Positions 22,937 to 33,524 of a DNA stretch of 64,000 nucleotides are shown piece by piece. The DNA lies in the NCBI GenBank assembly GCA_023935145.1, contig CM043700.1, forward strand, positions 70,011,120-70,075,119, given 5' to 3'. Within the stretch, counting starts at the first letter, position 1; the number at the start of each line of letters is the position of its first letter. A program made the translations under genes and the position numbers. A model generated the notes under the pieces. That model was not told the DNA's origin. It searched no databases and saw only the letters and a program-made list of their open reading frames with translations. The stretch comes from Bretschneidera sinensis (lineage: Eukaryota > Streptophyta > Magnoliopsida > Brassicales > Akaniaceae).

Positions 22937-23925
22937 TTCCTAATGTTCGTCCTCATTGCTACTGTCACCCTTTTCAATCCTAATGTTCTTCCTGGCCTTG
23001 GAGTAGATCATCCCATCTTGGATTATGCACTCCATCTTCTTCAGATAAGAGACGTTGATGATATCCTTGGGGCCGATGTCTTGAGCCTCAAAGGCGTGAA
23101 GAAAAACCCGAAAGTGCTGGAGAATGAGGGTGATGAGCATCCCATAGGGAAGGCACCCGAAGTCACTAGCTTTACATTTGATCATGTTGGCGAGCAGTAG
23201 GGGGTTGATATTGAAGTGGTGTCCAGTTTTGAGACATCAAATCAATACCACGTTTATCTTCGAGAGATAGTCCTAACTCCAAAGTCGTGGATGGATGGTC
23301 CAACTCACGATGAGATTGAATAACTTCGAATCGATGGACATATCGCTATATGTGTGAAATGTAGTGGGCCGAAAGATGTAGTTAAGGTCTCCCCTAACCA
23401 TTTGACATGCCTCTTCATAGTCGAAGTTGTCCGACCATCCACCCAGTCTCCATTGGATCCCTCTCACAGGGATCCCCAATATGCTCACCAGGAGGTCAGT
23501 GTTCATCTCAAACTCCATGCGCATCACACTGGTTCTGAACCGAAGAGCCAGTGGACTAGGTTTCACCAAGTTCGGGTAGAATTGGGGAATTAAGCACTGG
23601 TAGTACTTTTTGTGAATCTTGACAAGTGGTGTCAAGCGCACTACCTTAAAAGGAGGTAGTATGTCAAATTTTGCATGATAGATAAAATTGAAGTCAACGA
23701 ATCTACCCATCATGATCTTTTTGTGACGAATTACAAAATTATAACTCGCTTTAGTGGCTGGACCCCAACAGAGTGAGTTATCGAGCTCTGTCCTCACCTT
23801 TTTGCTCGAGGATCCTGCCAAACCTTTCCCTTTAGCATCCAGTGCCATTGGTTTGGTGGACCATGGCCTAGTAGGCACATAAGGTCCTCCAACGGTGGTT
23901 TTGATGCGTATTCTCTCTCAGACAT
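22937..23925 (-). pseudogene. additional 3' ORF of SIRE-like copy A, truncated
   Basis: A start codon at 23925 opens MSEREYASKPPLED. A frameshift leads into the segment beginning MPTRPWSTKP (23878-23273), which carries the family pattern: YNFVIRHKKIMMGRFVDFN, VRLTPLVKIHKKYY, IPQFYPNL, then MNTDLLVSILGIPV and the FRPTTFHT block. After another frameshift, FGCLPYGMLITLILQHFRV and the KKM motif follow (23185-22940). It ends in the acidic SSNEDEH where copy B begins, so the coiled C-terminus is missing. Protein role unknown. Confidence 0.7.
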
Positions 23926-24139
23926 TTTGAAAAAAAAAAGTGTTTTTTGGGAGATTTGAATTTTTTTTAGGGAAAGCAGAATTTTCAATCGTGGAAAGTT
24001 GAAATAAAGATTATGGGGGATGAGATTAAGGATACTATGGAGTGTTTTTGTGAGATTTTGGAAGGAAATGTGAGGTTTTCTAGAGAGAGAAAGCTTCAGG
24101 GTTTTGAAAATAGCGTAAAACCTTGAAAAACTGAAGTGA

Positions 24140-24149
24140 CTATTTATAG
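24140..24149 (-). promoter_or_regulatory. candidate TATA box upstream of the copy A 3' ORF
   Basis: CTATAAATAG on the minus strand, 10 bp from the nearest palindrome of array 3 and 215 bp upstream of the ORF's ATG at 23925. Same placement as in copy B. Confidence 0.5.
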
Positions 24150-24159
24150 AATCGCGATA

Positions 24160-24264
24160 CCAGTTGACTGGGTCCTTCACTAATTTGGAAATTTCTGATA
24201 TACCAGTCGACTGGGTAGAGATACCAGTCAATGGGTAAACTGGTAGAGAAATACCAGTCAATGG
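24160..24264. repeat. palindrome array 3 (copy A pol-ORF spacer, truncated)
   Basis: Four units at 24160, 24203, 24223 and 24253; one is the perfect CCAGTCGACTGG, two have lost the symmetry (CCAGTCAATGGG). The array runs straight into RNase H coding sequence at about 24290, suggesting a deletion of the missing RNase H tail and part of the spacer. Confidence 0.8.
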
Positions 24265-24289
24265 GTTTTTGGTTAAGTTGATAGCACTG

Positions 24290-26700
24290 GTATTATCGCA
24301 ATAAATTGGAATAACTTTAAAGTTCATTCCATAGTATTGTAGTTGTTGTTTCATCCATAACACTTGCGCACAACAACTTTTGGTTGCAATGTATTCTGCA
24401 TCAGTGGTTGATAATGCAACCAAGTTTTGTTTCTTAGAAAACCAAGAGGTTAACATTGCACCTAAGAATTGGCATGTTTCACTAGTGCTTTTTCTATCTA
24501 ACCTACAGCCCGCAAAATCAACATCTGAATATCATACAAGCTCAAAAGATGAATCTCTAGAGTACCATAATCCTAAGTTTTGAGTCCTTTGTAGATATCT
24601 AAGGATTCTTTTTACTACAATCACATATGATTCCTTAGGATTAGCTTAAAATCTAGCATACATGCATACACTTAACATGATATCAGGTCTACTTGCAGTT
24701 AAATAAAGTAAAGCACCTATTATGCTTCTATAAGTTTTAGTGTCTACACACTTACCTCCTTCATCAAGGTTAAGTTTTGTAGAAGTGCTCATAGGAGTAC
24801 TAAGTGACTTTGAGCTTTCCATCCTGAACCTTTTTAGTAGGTCTTTGGTGTATTTTGATTGATTGATGAAGATCATTCCTTTCATTTGTTTGATTTGAAG
24901 TCCAATGAAGTAGGTAAGCTCTCCCATCATGCTCATTCCAAATTCACCTTGCATGCACTTAGTAAAATCTTGACACATAGATTCAATAGTAGCACCAAAT
25001 ATGATATCATTAACATATATTTGGACTAGTAGTGTGTCATTTTTGTGAGTTTTTATGAAGAGAGTTGTGTCTATTTTTCCTCTTGTAAAATTATTGTCTA
25101 TAAAAAATTTACTTAGTCTTTCATACCATGCTCTTGGAGCTTGCTTTAACCCATATAGAGCTTTAGAAGCCTACATAGTTGCAAATATTTCTAATAGAGG
25201 AACGAGTTCTTACTCCTTGTGAATGATCACTAATCACTTGATCGATTGGGTGATAATTTACATACCTCTAATCTTTGAGAATACCATTTTCTTGTTGACT
25301 TGTAGGTGGTTGGTCCAGTTTGAGAGCTTCTATATCTTGATTTGTTTAAGGTGGGCTCACATTTGGGTCAACAATGGGAGTAGGTGTTTCCGTTCTTGGA
25401 ATGAAATTTGCATCATCATTAAAAGAAACTACTCTACTACTAATTGGGTTAGACTCATCAAGGGTTGTATGTACGGATTCTTCTACCACTAGTGTTCTCT
25501 TGTTGAAGACTCTATAAGCTTTACTAGAGGTTGAGTATCTTAAGAATATCCCCTTATCGGTCTTTGAGTCAAATTTATCAAAGTTAGTTTTATTGTTATT
25601 TAGGAGGCTTTCTACCTTTCTATAATTCATATGGATTTTTGTTAAGCATATGCCTAATTAAAATTCTATTTAAGATATTGCAAGAGGTGTTTACCGCTTC
25701 CGCCCAAAAGTATTTTGGCAAGCTATTTTCACAAAGCATTGTTCTTGCAAATTCTTCTAGAACTCTATTTTTCCTCTCAACAACCCCATTTTGTTGAGGA
25801 GTTCTAGGAGCTAAAAAGTTGCGATCAATTCCATTTTCATTACAAAATTTTGAAAAGCTTTGGTTTTCAAATTCTTTTCCATGATCACTTCTAATGCTTG
25901 AAATACAAATTCCTTTTTCATTTTGAACTTTTTTGCAAAAGTTTTCAAATCCTTTGTAAGCTTAATCCTTGTAAGCAATAAAGATAACAAAGGTATATTT
26001 TGAATAGTCATCAACAATAACAAGAGCATATTGATAGCCACCTAGACTAATGGTACTTATTGGACCAAATAAGTCCAAATGCAAAAGTTCCAATGGTCTA
26101 GTAGTTGAGATTATCTTTTTTTAATTTAAAAGAAATTCTAGTTTGTTTTCCTATTTGACAAGCATCACACTCTTTATCTTTTTCAAATTTGATTTTCGGA
26201 AGTCCAATGACTAAATCTTTTCTTGAAATAATTTTAAGCAAATTCATATTCACATGACCAAGCCTTCTATGCTATAGCCATGGGTTTTCACTAAATGCGG
26301 CAAAACATTTTTCATTTTCTGAATGCAAGGATTTTAAATCAACTATATAGACATTTTCGTGTCTATGGCTTAAAAACTTGATCTTGTTACTCTTGATGTC
26401 TATAACAAGACAATAAGAAGTTTCAAATATGACTTTGTTGCCTTTGTCACATAGTTGACTAATACTTAGTAAATTTGGCTTAAGGCCTTGGACAAATAAT
26501 ACATTATCAATGGTTGAGAAATTATTACCAACTTTTTCATGCCTGGTGATCTTTATTTTTGTATTGTCTCCAATTGTGACATGTCAGCCATCTCTTAGAG
26601 TTAGATCTTTGAATACACTTTGATCACCGGTTATGTGCTTTGAGCATCCACTATCAAGGTACCAATAGTTACCTTTGTCTTTGGTGTGGAGATATCTACA
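24290..26700 (-). pseudogene. pol relic of SIRE-like copy A (protease, integrase, RT, RNase H)
   Basis: The aspartic protease site DSGC lies at 26644-26655. Integrase follows with LDLFGPI and VDDYSKYTF near 26050, the C-terminal TPQQNGVVERKNR near 25770, and GIFLRYSTSSKAYRVFNKRT (25600). The N-terminal half of RT is missing at about 25180-25230. The remainder has LYGLKQAPRAWYE, an active site that reads YVND instead of YVDD (about 25010), FGMSMMGELTYFIGLQI and the SRPDIM motif. RNase H (24456-24290) has STTDAEYIA and CDNTSAINL and then breaks off. Many stops and frameshifts make it non-functional. Confidence 0.85.
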
Positions 26701-27381
26701 TCACACAAGGATACACAATTGCACTCTTAGGTATCCAAAATTTCTTGGGTCCTTTGGGATAGTCCTAGAAAATACGGTTCCTTTAGGGACCCATACTTTC
26801 TTAACAATGTAAGGTGTTCTATATTTATAGATATGTTGATGATGCATGATCTTAGGATAATAGTTATTGAAATTTTTAGAATTTCTTAGTTGTGCATGTC
26901 TATAGCTCATTGGATGAGTATTCCTAGGACACATGTTTCTATTGTGCATGTCATTCCTAGGAATTGTATGATGGTGATTTCTAGGATATATGCTTGCATT
27001 ATTGTGAGCATGCATATTATTTCTAGGATACACATGATGGTTATTCCTAAGATATGCATGTGTAGTGTGAAAGTTTTGAGTATACATATTATCTCTAGGA
27101 TTCATATAGTGGTTACTCCTAGGATGTGTATATGCATTTCTTGAATGATTGTTCCTAGCATTTGCATTTATTAAATGAGCATACATATATGCATGAGTGT
27201 TTTTAGGATACTTAATTCTTGTATATGTATTAGAATTAGTATTTTTAGACCTACTAACATTCATTGAAGGAGTCTTTTTAACCTTGCTAGTGGTCTTTGA
27301 AGTTGATGCTTCATTCACACATGGTGTTTTCATGAATAAGGTCTCTTTTGATTTTTGCTTGCCTAATAGAGAATAACCCAA
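26701..27381 (-). pseudogene. His/Asn-rich repetitive gag-pol linker
   Basis: A 226-codon open stretch between the gag coiled coil and the protease. Residues about 70-170 are an imperfect repeat built on YPRNNMHAHN-like units (YPRNNMHAHN, IYPRNHHHTI, IPRNDMHNRN), very rich in His, Asn, Tyr and Arg. At the DNA level the units share TTCCTAGGAT-like cores about 27-36 bp apart (26880-27160). In SIRE-type elements this segment links gag to pol; the repeats here are unusually strong. The frame ends KVWVPKG-type sequence leading to the protease. Function unknown. Confidence 0.6.
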
Positions 27382-27393
27382 CCCAGATTTTAC

Positions 27394-28794
27394 TCAACTT
27401 AATCTCTGACAAGATAGCACTTCATCTAGTTTTTCTTTTCCAAGCATAAGTCTTGATATAGTGCTATTTAATTCTATTATTTTCTTCTTTAAGCTTTCAT
27501 TTTCATCTTTAAGAAAATCTTGAAAAGAATTATAAAGCAAGGAAAATAGTTTTTCATTTTCTTCCTTTAAGCCTTCCTTATCTTTAGAAAGAGATGACAC
27601 TTCCTTTTTTAGAATGGTGGTCTTGGAATCGAATTTATCCAATTCTTTATGCATTTCATTTATGACCTCTATTAATTCTTCACTACTACTAACAATGTTA
27701 TTATTGGAAGGAGAAGAATTCGATACCTCATTTTTGTAGTCGATTGCCATAAGAAATAGGTTGGCAATCTCCTCGTATCCGACCTTATTGTCCGAGGATT
27801 CTTCTTTTTCGTCATCACTCCAAGTGGTTGCAATCATAGCTTTCTTTTTGAAGCTCTTATATGGTTTGCTTGTCACTGTACAATCGGCCTTGATGTGACT
27901 AGGCTTCTTGCAACCATAACACACAAGTGGTTCACTTTTTGAAGTAGAATCCTTTGTGTATGGTTTCTTGCTTTTCTTCAAGAATCTGTGAAACCTCTTG
28001 GTGATTAGAGCCATCTCACCATCTTTTTCGTTGCTCTCCACCTCTTCTACCATTTCTTCTACTTTGTTGCTCGTAGAGACTTTGAGAGCAATCACATTTT
28101 TCTTCTTCTCATCATCATTGACAACAAGATTCATTTCTTCCATCTCGTATGTCAATAGTGATCCATGAAGTGTTTTGACATCAAGTTTGTCGAGATCTTT
28201 GGCCTCCGTGATGGCCGTCTTCTTTGCTTTCCAAGTGAATGGCAAAGACCTTAAGATTTTCCTTGTTAGTTCAAATTCCTCAATGTTCCTACCAAGAAGC
28301 TTCAAACCATTAACAATAGTGGTGAAACGTGAGTGCATTTGAGAAATTGTTTCGTTATGAGACATTTTGAAAGATTCATACTCGAACACTAGCATATAAA
28401 TTTTTTTTTATTTTTTAACTTCACTAGTTCCTTCATATGTAACTTGCAATTTATCCCACATCTCCTTAGCCGAAACACAAGCAAAAATTTTAGTATATTC
28501 AGAAGTATCTAAAGCTTAATGTAAAATACTTGTGGCTCTACTATTTAGAGACATCATTCTACAATCCTCTTTATTGAACTCAGTTTTGAGTTTACGCATT
28601 GTATGATTTATTTCTCCAATAGTTATTTCCTTTGTAGGAATTCTAGGTCCTTCCTCAATGACTCTCCATAGAGTGTAATCTTGTCCTTCGACAAAGATTT
28701 TCATCTTGTTTTTTCAATAGTTATAGTTGGAGCCATTGAACAAGGGAGGCCTAGTGTAGGAATATCCTTCAGAATAGCTATTTGATGCCATCAT
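27394..28794 (-). pseudogene. gag of SIRE-like copy A
   Basis: Two ATGs at 28794 and 28791 open MMASNSYSEGYSYTRPPLFN, the typical SIRE gag start. The Trp of the NYNYW motif is TGA, and a later break occurs near 28515-28395. The long remaining frame (28395-27394) contains the gag homology region (MSHNETISQMHSRFTTIVNG, LLGRNIEEFELTRKILRSLP), a CCHC knuckle CYGCKKPSHIKADC and a C-terminal coiled coil rich in Lys, Glu and Leu. It would assemble virus-like particles and bind the genomic RNA; it is broken here. Confidence 0.85.
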
Positions 28795-28831
28795 ATCAAG
28801 TCAATGATTTTAAGCCTAAAATTGAGAACGA

Positions 28832-28844
28832 GGCTCTGATACCA
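28832..28844 (-). other. primer-binding site of SIRE-like copy A
   Basis: TGGTATCAGAGCC on the minus strand, two bases from the LTR; a perfect initiator-Met tRNA complement. Confidence 0.9.
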
Positions 28845-28846
28845 AT

Positions 28847-30059
28847 TGTAGACCGAGGTTCCAACCCAAGAGGGGGGTGAATTGGGTTTTTAAAAACTTT
28901 TGCTAATTGCCTGTAAGTTTATAAAAACAGTTAAATGCACAAGCATACAAACAAGTAATGTGCTTTAAGTAAAAAAGATTAAGGAAGAGAAAGTGCAAAC
29001 TCAATTTATAATGGTTCAGCAATATCGGATTCGTTCCAACCCTATGTCCACTCTCTTCAAGGAACCTCCTTGAAGTGATCTACTAAAACTTTTAGTCGTA
29101 CAACTTTACAGGTGTTGTATAAACCTTACAACCAATCCCTTCCTCTCAGAAGCCAATCCCTTCCTTGCGGAAGCTTACAAAGAAGTGTTTATTTCTAAAC
29201 ACTCTAAGAGTTATTGCAACTCTTTCCTCTTTACAATAAATATGAGTTGCTATAAAGTAAATGGTAGAGAGATAGCAATGAATGCTTTTACAAATGAACA
29301 ATATCTCTCTTTCAAGAAAAAGCTTGAAGAATGGCTCAACAATAAATTTTTCAAAGCTTTTGAGAATTAATAAGCAAACTTGTGAATTGAATGTGTAATC
29401 TTGTTCTTTTAAATACTCATTGAAGTGGGTTTATATAGCCTTAAGTCAATATGGTCGTTAGACACTGATTTGGTAGGTTTGGTGCATTAAATGCTCAAGT
29501 TCCGCATCTCAAACGGTCATATTTTCGAATTAACAATCGATTGGGTCTTTGTATCAGTCGACTGGGTCAAGTGAGAAATCTCACTTTTAGGCTGTGAGAG
29601 AGTACCAATCGACTGGGTCCTAAGTACCAGTCGATTGGGAACTCACTGTCCCAGATGCCAGTCGACTGGTGTAAAGCACCCAGTCGACTGGGGACATTCT
29701 GTCCCATACCCCAATCGACTGGTATAAGGAGCCAGTCGACTGGGTTGCCCTTTAACTCAGTTTTTCATGTTTCAAAACTGTTTTTGAATTAGAAGTGTTT
29801 GAATTAATATTTTTTCAAAATTCTTTTGTAAAAAGAGCCATAAGACAAACTACTTACTTGAACATAAGAGATTTACAGTTTATTTCAATACCTTAATGCC
29901 TATTCTATATCTTCTGTCTTGTCTTGGTGTCTGATACGGGTTGAGTTCTTGCATCTTGATTATTTGCTGAAAGCTTTTATCGTTTAAACACTTAGATAAA
30001 ACTGTTAGTACAATTAGAGTAGTGTTTCGTTATTATTAAAATTTAGATAAGGGCCAACA
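28847..30059 (-). repeat. copy A, 5' LTR
   Basis: A 1,213-bp LTR. A minus-strand TATA box (CTATATAAA, 29430-29438) is preceded upstream by palindrome array 4 (29533-29743). The end at 30059 reads GGGCCAACA next to the ATGAT duplication. Confidence 0.9.
29533..29743. repeat. palindrome array 4 (copy A LTR)
   Basis: Nine units at 29533, 29554, 29605, 29627, 29658, 29680, 29711 and 29732 plus a weak one, four of them perfect or near-perfect CCAGTCGACTGG. The array ends about 95 bp upstream of the TATA box on the minus strand. Confidence 0.9.
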
Positions 30060-30196
30060 ATGATGACTAGATGGAAGTTCTTAATGGTTCATTGGTAGTT
30101 ATGAGAGATACTATGAACTATGAGGGCTTATACTTATTGAATGAGATCGAATCAGGTTTCTTGTTGAAGATCATATTTTAGGCCTATGTGGAAGAT

Positions 30197-30939
30197 TATT
30201 GGGATTAGGTCCAAAATCTTAATGATGTGCAGAAGGCACGTCCAAAACCAAGGGGTTTAAATGGGTGGTGGTAAGCTCGGCCCAAGAGTTGGAAGCTTGA
30301 CCAGTGTTGGGACTTGTGGCTCATTATTTATGACTTTGACTATCTTGAAGGCCTATGCAATCAAGAATTTAATTAAGGTGTGGTGACGTATGCATCTTGG
30401 AAATAAAGAACTTAATTGTCTTTGACTATCTTGGTAAGTATTGGTGTGAAGACCATTGTATCTTGAAAAATGACTTTGTGTGAAGACCAATGCATCTTGG
30501 TAACCAACACTTAATAAGTATTTTTTTGATAATGTATTAATTGAAGGCCTATATTTATTGTGTTTATTGAAGTTTATAAATATGAGTATCCAAAGGGTAG
30601 TCTTCACCCAATTCCTTAAGTAGGAATAGCTGGTTAGATGTAGGGTCTAACAAACCAAACACCAATATCCAAGGGTTGAGTGAACATTGGATGTATTGAG
30701 ATTTTGAGTTGGAGATTAAGGAGTGTTTTCACTTGATTTTTGCTTGAAAAATCATGTACTGTTGTGTAGTGAGTTTTAGCAGCTTTCCTCCTTCCAAATT
30801 GTAAATAAGTATAATAGTGATTGACTCGTTGATGTAGGCAATGAGTTGTGCCGAATCATGGTAAAATTCTTGTGTTCCTATCTATTTATTTTTCCTAATG
30901 TTATTATGTAGTTGTTAATTGAGTGTTAGATTCCTAACA
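30197..30939 (+). repeat. outer element, right LTR (uninterrupted)
   Basis: This is the intact counterpart of the split left LTR. It is preceded by a short purine-rich tract (GTGGAAGA) and followed by the AATTG target duplication. It starts TATTGGGATT instead of the canonical TG, and the left copy also starts TA. Confidence 0.8.
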
Positions 30940-30944
30940 AATTG

Positions 30945-32666
30945 AGTGTGTTTATATTATTATTAAGTTGGAACATCTTTTTTTTTTTTTCAATGGACAA
31001 AACTTCTATTTTATGCCCACCCCTAAAGTTACTTTTTTTTTATGACCTACAAATATTTCAAAAAAAACATAACTTAACATGGTAGATCAACATACCTTAT
31101 AGGTGTGTTGAGATGATAGTATTATTAGGAATAACAATGGGCGAGTTTGGCTATCAAACTTTTCCCTACCTCACTGGTCAACCAAAATTTTTTCTTGTTC
31201 CACATCTTCATCCCTGATAGAAACATAACTTTTCATACCCCTTCTGTTTATCCATGGGGACGAGGATTCATTATAAATATATGCAAAGATTTCTCGCTAA
31301 CAACCAAGTTTTATTTAAGTACACTTAATTTATAGTGTGTTTGGGTCGAAAAGGATTGGGTATTATATAACCTATAAACACCTTATTTTGCACTCATTTA
31401 ATTGATAAGTATCTTCCCTTTTGGATCTTTATGAAAACAACAAAAATTCAAATGATCAAGACTTCGAAAGCGATTTGTGATGAAAAATTCTTACAATTAT
31501 GACTAAGAGCACGAGCTAACCATAATAAAATGAAATTTGGGTGAAAGACGGAAAGAACAATAAGTTTAAAGCAGAGTGAACAACACGAGAAGGGAAAATT
31601 GGGCATCTGCACTACTCTAAAATGGTGCAGAGGACCTACTCAAATCATGAACAAAACTTCTAGGTTGATACACAAGCATAAAAGATTGCAGTAAAAACAA
31701 TTTTTGAGAAAAAGCAATGGGCAAGGTTGTGCCACTGCCCTGATTGTTGGCGCAAGGAGCAGATAAGCTCCACTCCAAATCGTGAATAATTTTTTTAGTC
31801 AGTTAAGCAGATTAAATAAACTTTGGGTGATCAAATTTAACTTTGGAATGTTTTGATTTTATCTAAAATTAAACATTTAGTTTAAACTAACATTGTCACC
31901 TAAACTCTATAAATAGAATCTAAACTCGAAAAGGTGTGGGTAGCCCTCATTTCATTAATTTTCATGTTTGTATATTCTCTCTCTCTCTAGAAATGATGTG
32001 CACATGATTAACATGCGATTTGGTTGTTTGTGTTGCGTTATTTGCATAATAAATGATTTTAGGATGTTAGAGATGTTTTTTTTTTGTTGCAATAACTCGT
32101 GATAAATTGCATAAATTTTCTTGAAATTGATAAAAAAAACCGCATGAACACGAAACTGTAATTTTTTGGACTCGCTGTGATTGTTCGCCGCTCTAGAGTG
32201 CGCCGCTCTAGAATGGCGCAACATTAAAAACTGCTCTGATTGTTCTCAAACTTTTCCAGTAACAAGTTTATTCCATGTCCAGTGCAACTATATATTTGAC
32301 TCTGTCTTTTGGACTGCTGCGTGCACCAGAGTGGCAACTCTAGAGTAACGCACAGTCTTGTGCGGCACTATAGAGTAGCGCAGGCCATTATCTGATTGTC
32401 TCCATCTTTTTTCATTAGCTTATTGATGTTGTGCGCATAATTTATGTCAATATTTGGGAAATTGTCATGTTTCAAACGGTGCTTTATGAAATATTAAATT
32501 GTCATGAAATATGGTGAACACCTTGGTATGTTTATGCCTGAAATTCAATCTATTGCGCTGTGATCATTGCTGTTACATTTCCGTGATGATATAATTGTTG
32601 TGTATAACATGATATGTTTGTCAATTGTTACCATGATATTTTCTTAGTTGTTTTCCATTTATTTAT
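30945..32666. other. intergenic DNA, partly repeat-like
   Basis: No gene recognised. From about 31500 to 32500 the sequence resembles a decayed LTR: a TATAAATAG-like box at 31910, a CT-rich run, and recurring XbaI-centred palindromes at 32186-32383. Ends could not be fixed. Confidence 0.4.
32186..32383. repeat. XbaI-centred palindromic repeat cluster
   Basis: CGCCGCTCTAGAGTGCGCC, CGCCGCTCTAGAATGGCGCA (32186-32220), GTGGCAACTCTAGAGTAACGC (32331-32351) and GCGGCACTATAGAGTAGCGC (32362-32381) are variants of one GC-rich palindrome around CTCTAGAG. A weaker unit lies at 31614-31634. Confidence 0.65.
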
Positions 32667-33514
32667 GGGAAATTATCTAAATCCACCCTGCCATTTTAGT
32701 TTCACTCTCAAATAGCACCTCCCATTTTCAATTGCATCTATTAACACCTTGCATTATATCAGAATGTCTAATAGCACCTTCTGGCGTAATTGTCCGGCCA
32801 ACTCCGGCAGAGGCTGCTGATACATATGTAAGATTTCTTTATTTTTTCATCCTCCGCCTTTGATACTCTTATTACTATGACAATTAGTGGTAAAATGCAG
32901 ATTTATCTTTGTAAGTACAACCCATATGCACCTTTCACAGTATTATTATAGAAGACTTATTTGAAGCATTGAAAGCCTATGCACGCCAGGTGTTTGAGTT
33001 TTTGACTCTTTGAGCGCCTATGTTGGTTAAACACACTATGTTTGCTAAATCTTCAGGTTTCAACGTCTCTAACAATTTTCCAATATTATCAAAATGCTTT
33101 TCTTCCTTTACCTTTCAAAACAAAAACTTATAATAATATTTAATTTGAAAGTAATGTGTGAATAATGCTGATTGTTTCGATGGAGCTAAGGTATTGAACG
33201 GCATGGATTTGTTACTGGAGATCATGAAAGACGAAGAAAATGAGGACCTTATGGAGTGAACTTTGAGTGCATTGCAATTATCTCTTGTGCATAAGATATT
33301 GACGAATGTTGACACGTTGTAGAGAAAACTAGAAAGCTTATATATGGGAGGTGCTATTTGAGAGTGTGCCTCAACCGTACTTTACGGGAAAATTACGCCT
33401 GAATGTGCTATTAGACATTTTGATATAATGCAAGGTGTTCTTAGATGCAATTGGAAATGGAAAGTGCTGTTTGAGAGTGTCCCTAAAATTGTAGTGTGGA
33501 TTTAGATCATTTTC
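32667..33514. mobile_element. Mutator-like MITE with about 115-bp terminal inverted repeats
   Basis: Left arm 32667-32780 starts GGGAAATTATCTAAATCC. The right arm read in reverse (33514-33388) starts GAAAATGATCTAAATCC. The arms share ACACTCTCAAA(T/C)AGCAC, CAATTGCATCTA.TAACACC-type and CACCTTGCATTATATCA blocks. ATTTATTTAT occurs immediately outside both ends (32657-32666 and 33515-33524), a 9-10-bp target duplication as made by Mutator-type transposases. The 600-bp interior has no transposase. The right arm contains a second copy of GAGGTGCTATTTGAGAGTGT at 33350-33369. Confidence 0.75.
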
Positions 33515-33524
33515 ATTTATTTAT

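Larger units (their letters stand above)
18861..30059 (-). mobile_element. SIRE-like Ty1-copia element (copy A), nested and mosaic
   Basis: ATGAT flanks both ends (18856-18860 and 30060-30064). On the minus strand it reads 5' LTR (30059-28847), PBS, gag, a His/Asn-rich linker, protease, integrase, RT, truncated RNase H, a spacer with GTCGAC palindromes and an additional 3' ORF. The expected 3' end is not there. Copy A's ORF stops near 22940 and is joined to a remnant of a second, diverged copy (B, 19139-22930) carrying its own RNase H tail, spacer, 3' ORF, polypurine tract and LTR. Beyond that only the last 278 bp of copy A's 3' LTR remain (18861-19138). The simplest reading is that B inserted in A's 3' LTR and a deletion then fused A's ORF to B's pol. 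Confidence 0.85.
11623..30939 (+). mobile_element. outer non-autonomous copia-type LTR element, split by two nested insertions
   Basis: The left LTR (11623-11801 plus 17864-18382, about 698 bp net) and right LTR (30197-30939, 743 bp) are clearly homologous: both contain CTCATTATTTATGACTTTGAC, GTGTGGTGAC, ATGCATCTTGGAAATAAAG and end in CCCAACA or CCTAACA. AATTG flanks both ends (11618-11622 and 30940-30944). A primer-binding site TGGTATTAGAGC lies at 18386-18397. The net interior is only about 610 bp. It keeps a gag-like 5' piece and a short GAG-pre-integrase relic (GSLVVMRD and GLYLLNE, 30090-30150); protease, integrase, reverse transcriptase and RNase H are gone. It is therefore an internally deleted element that could only have moved with help. 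Confidence 0.8.
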
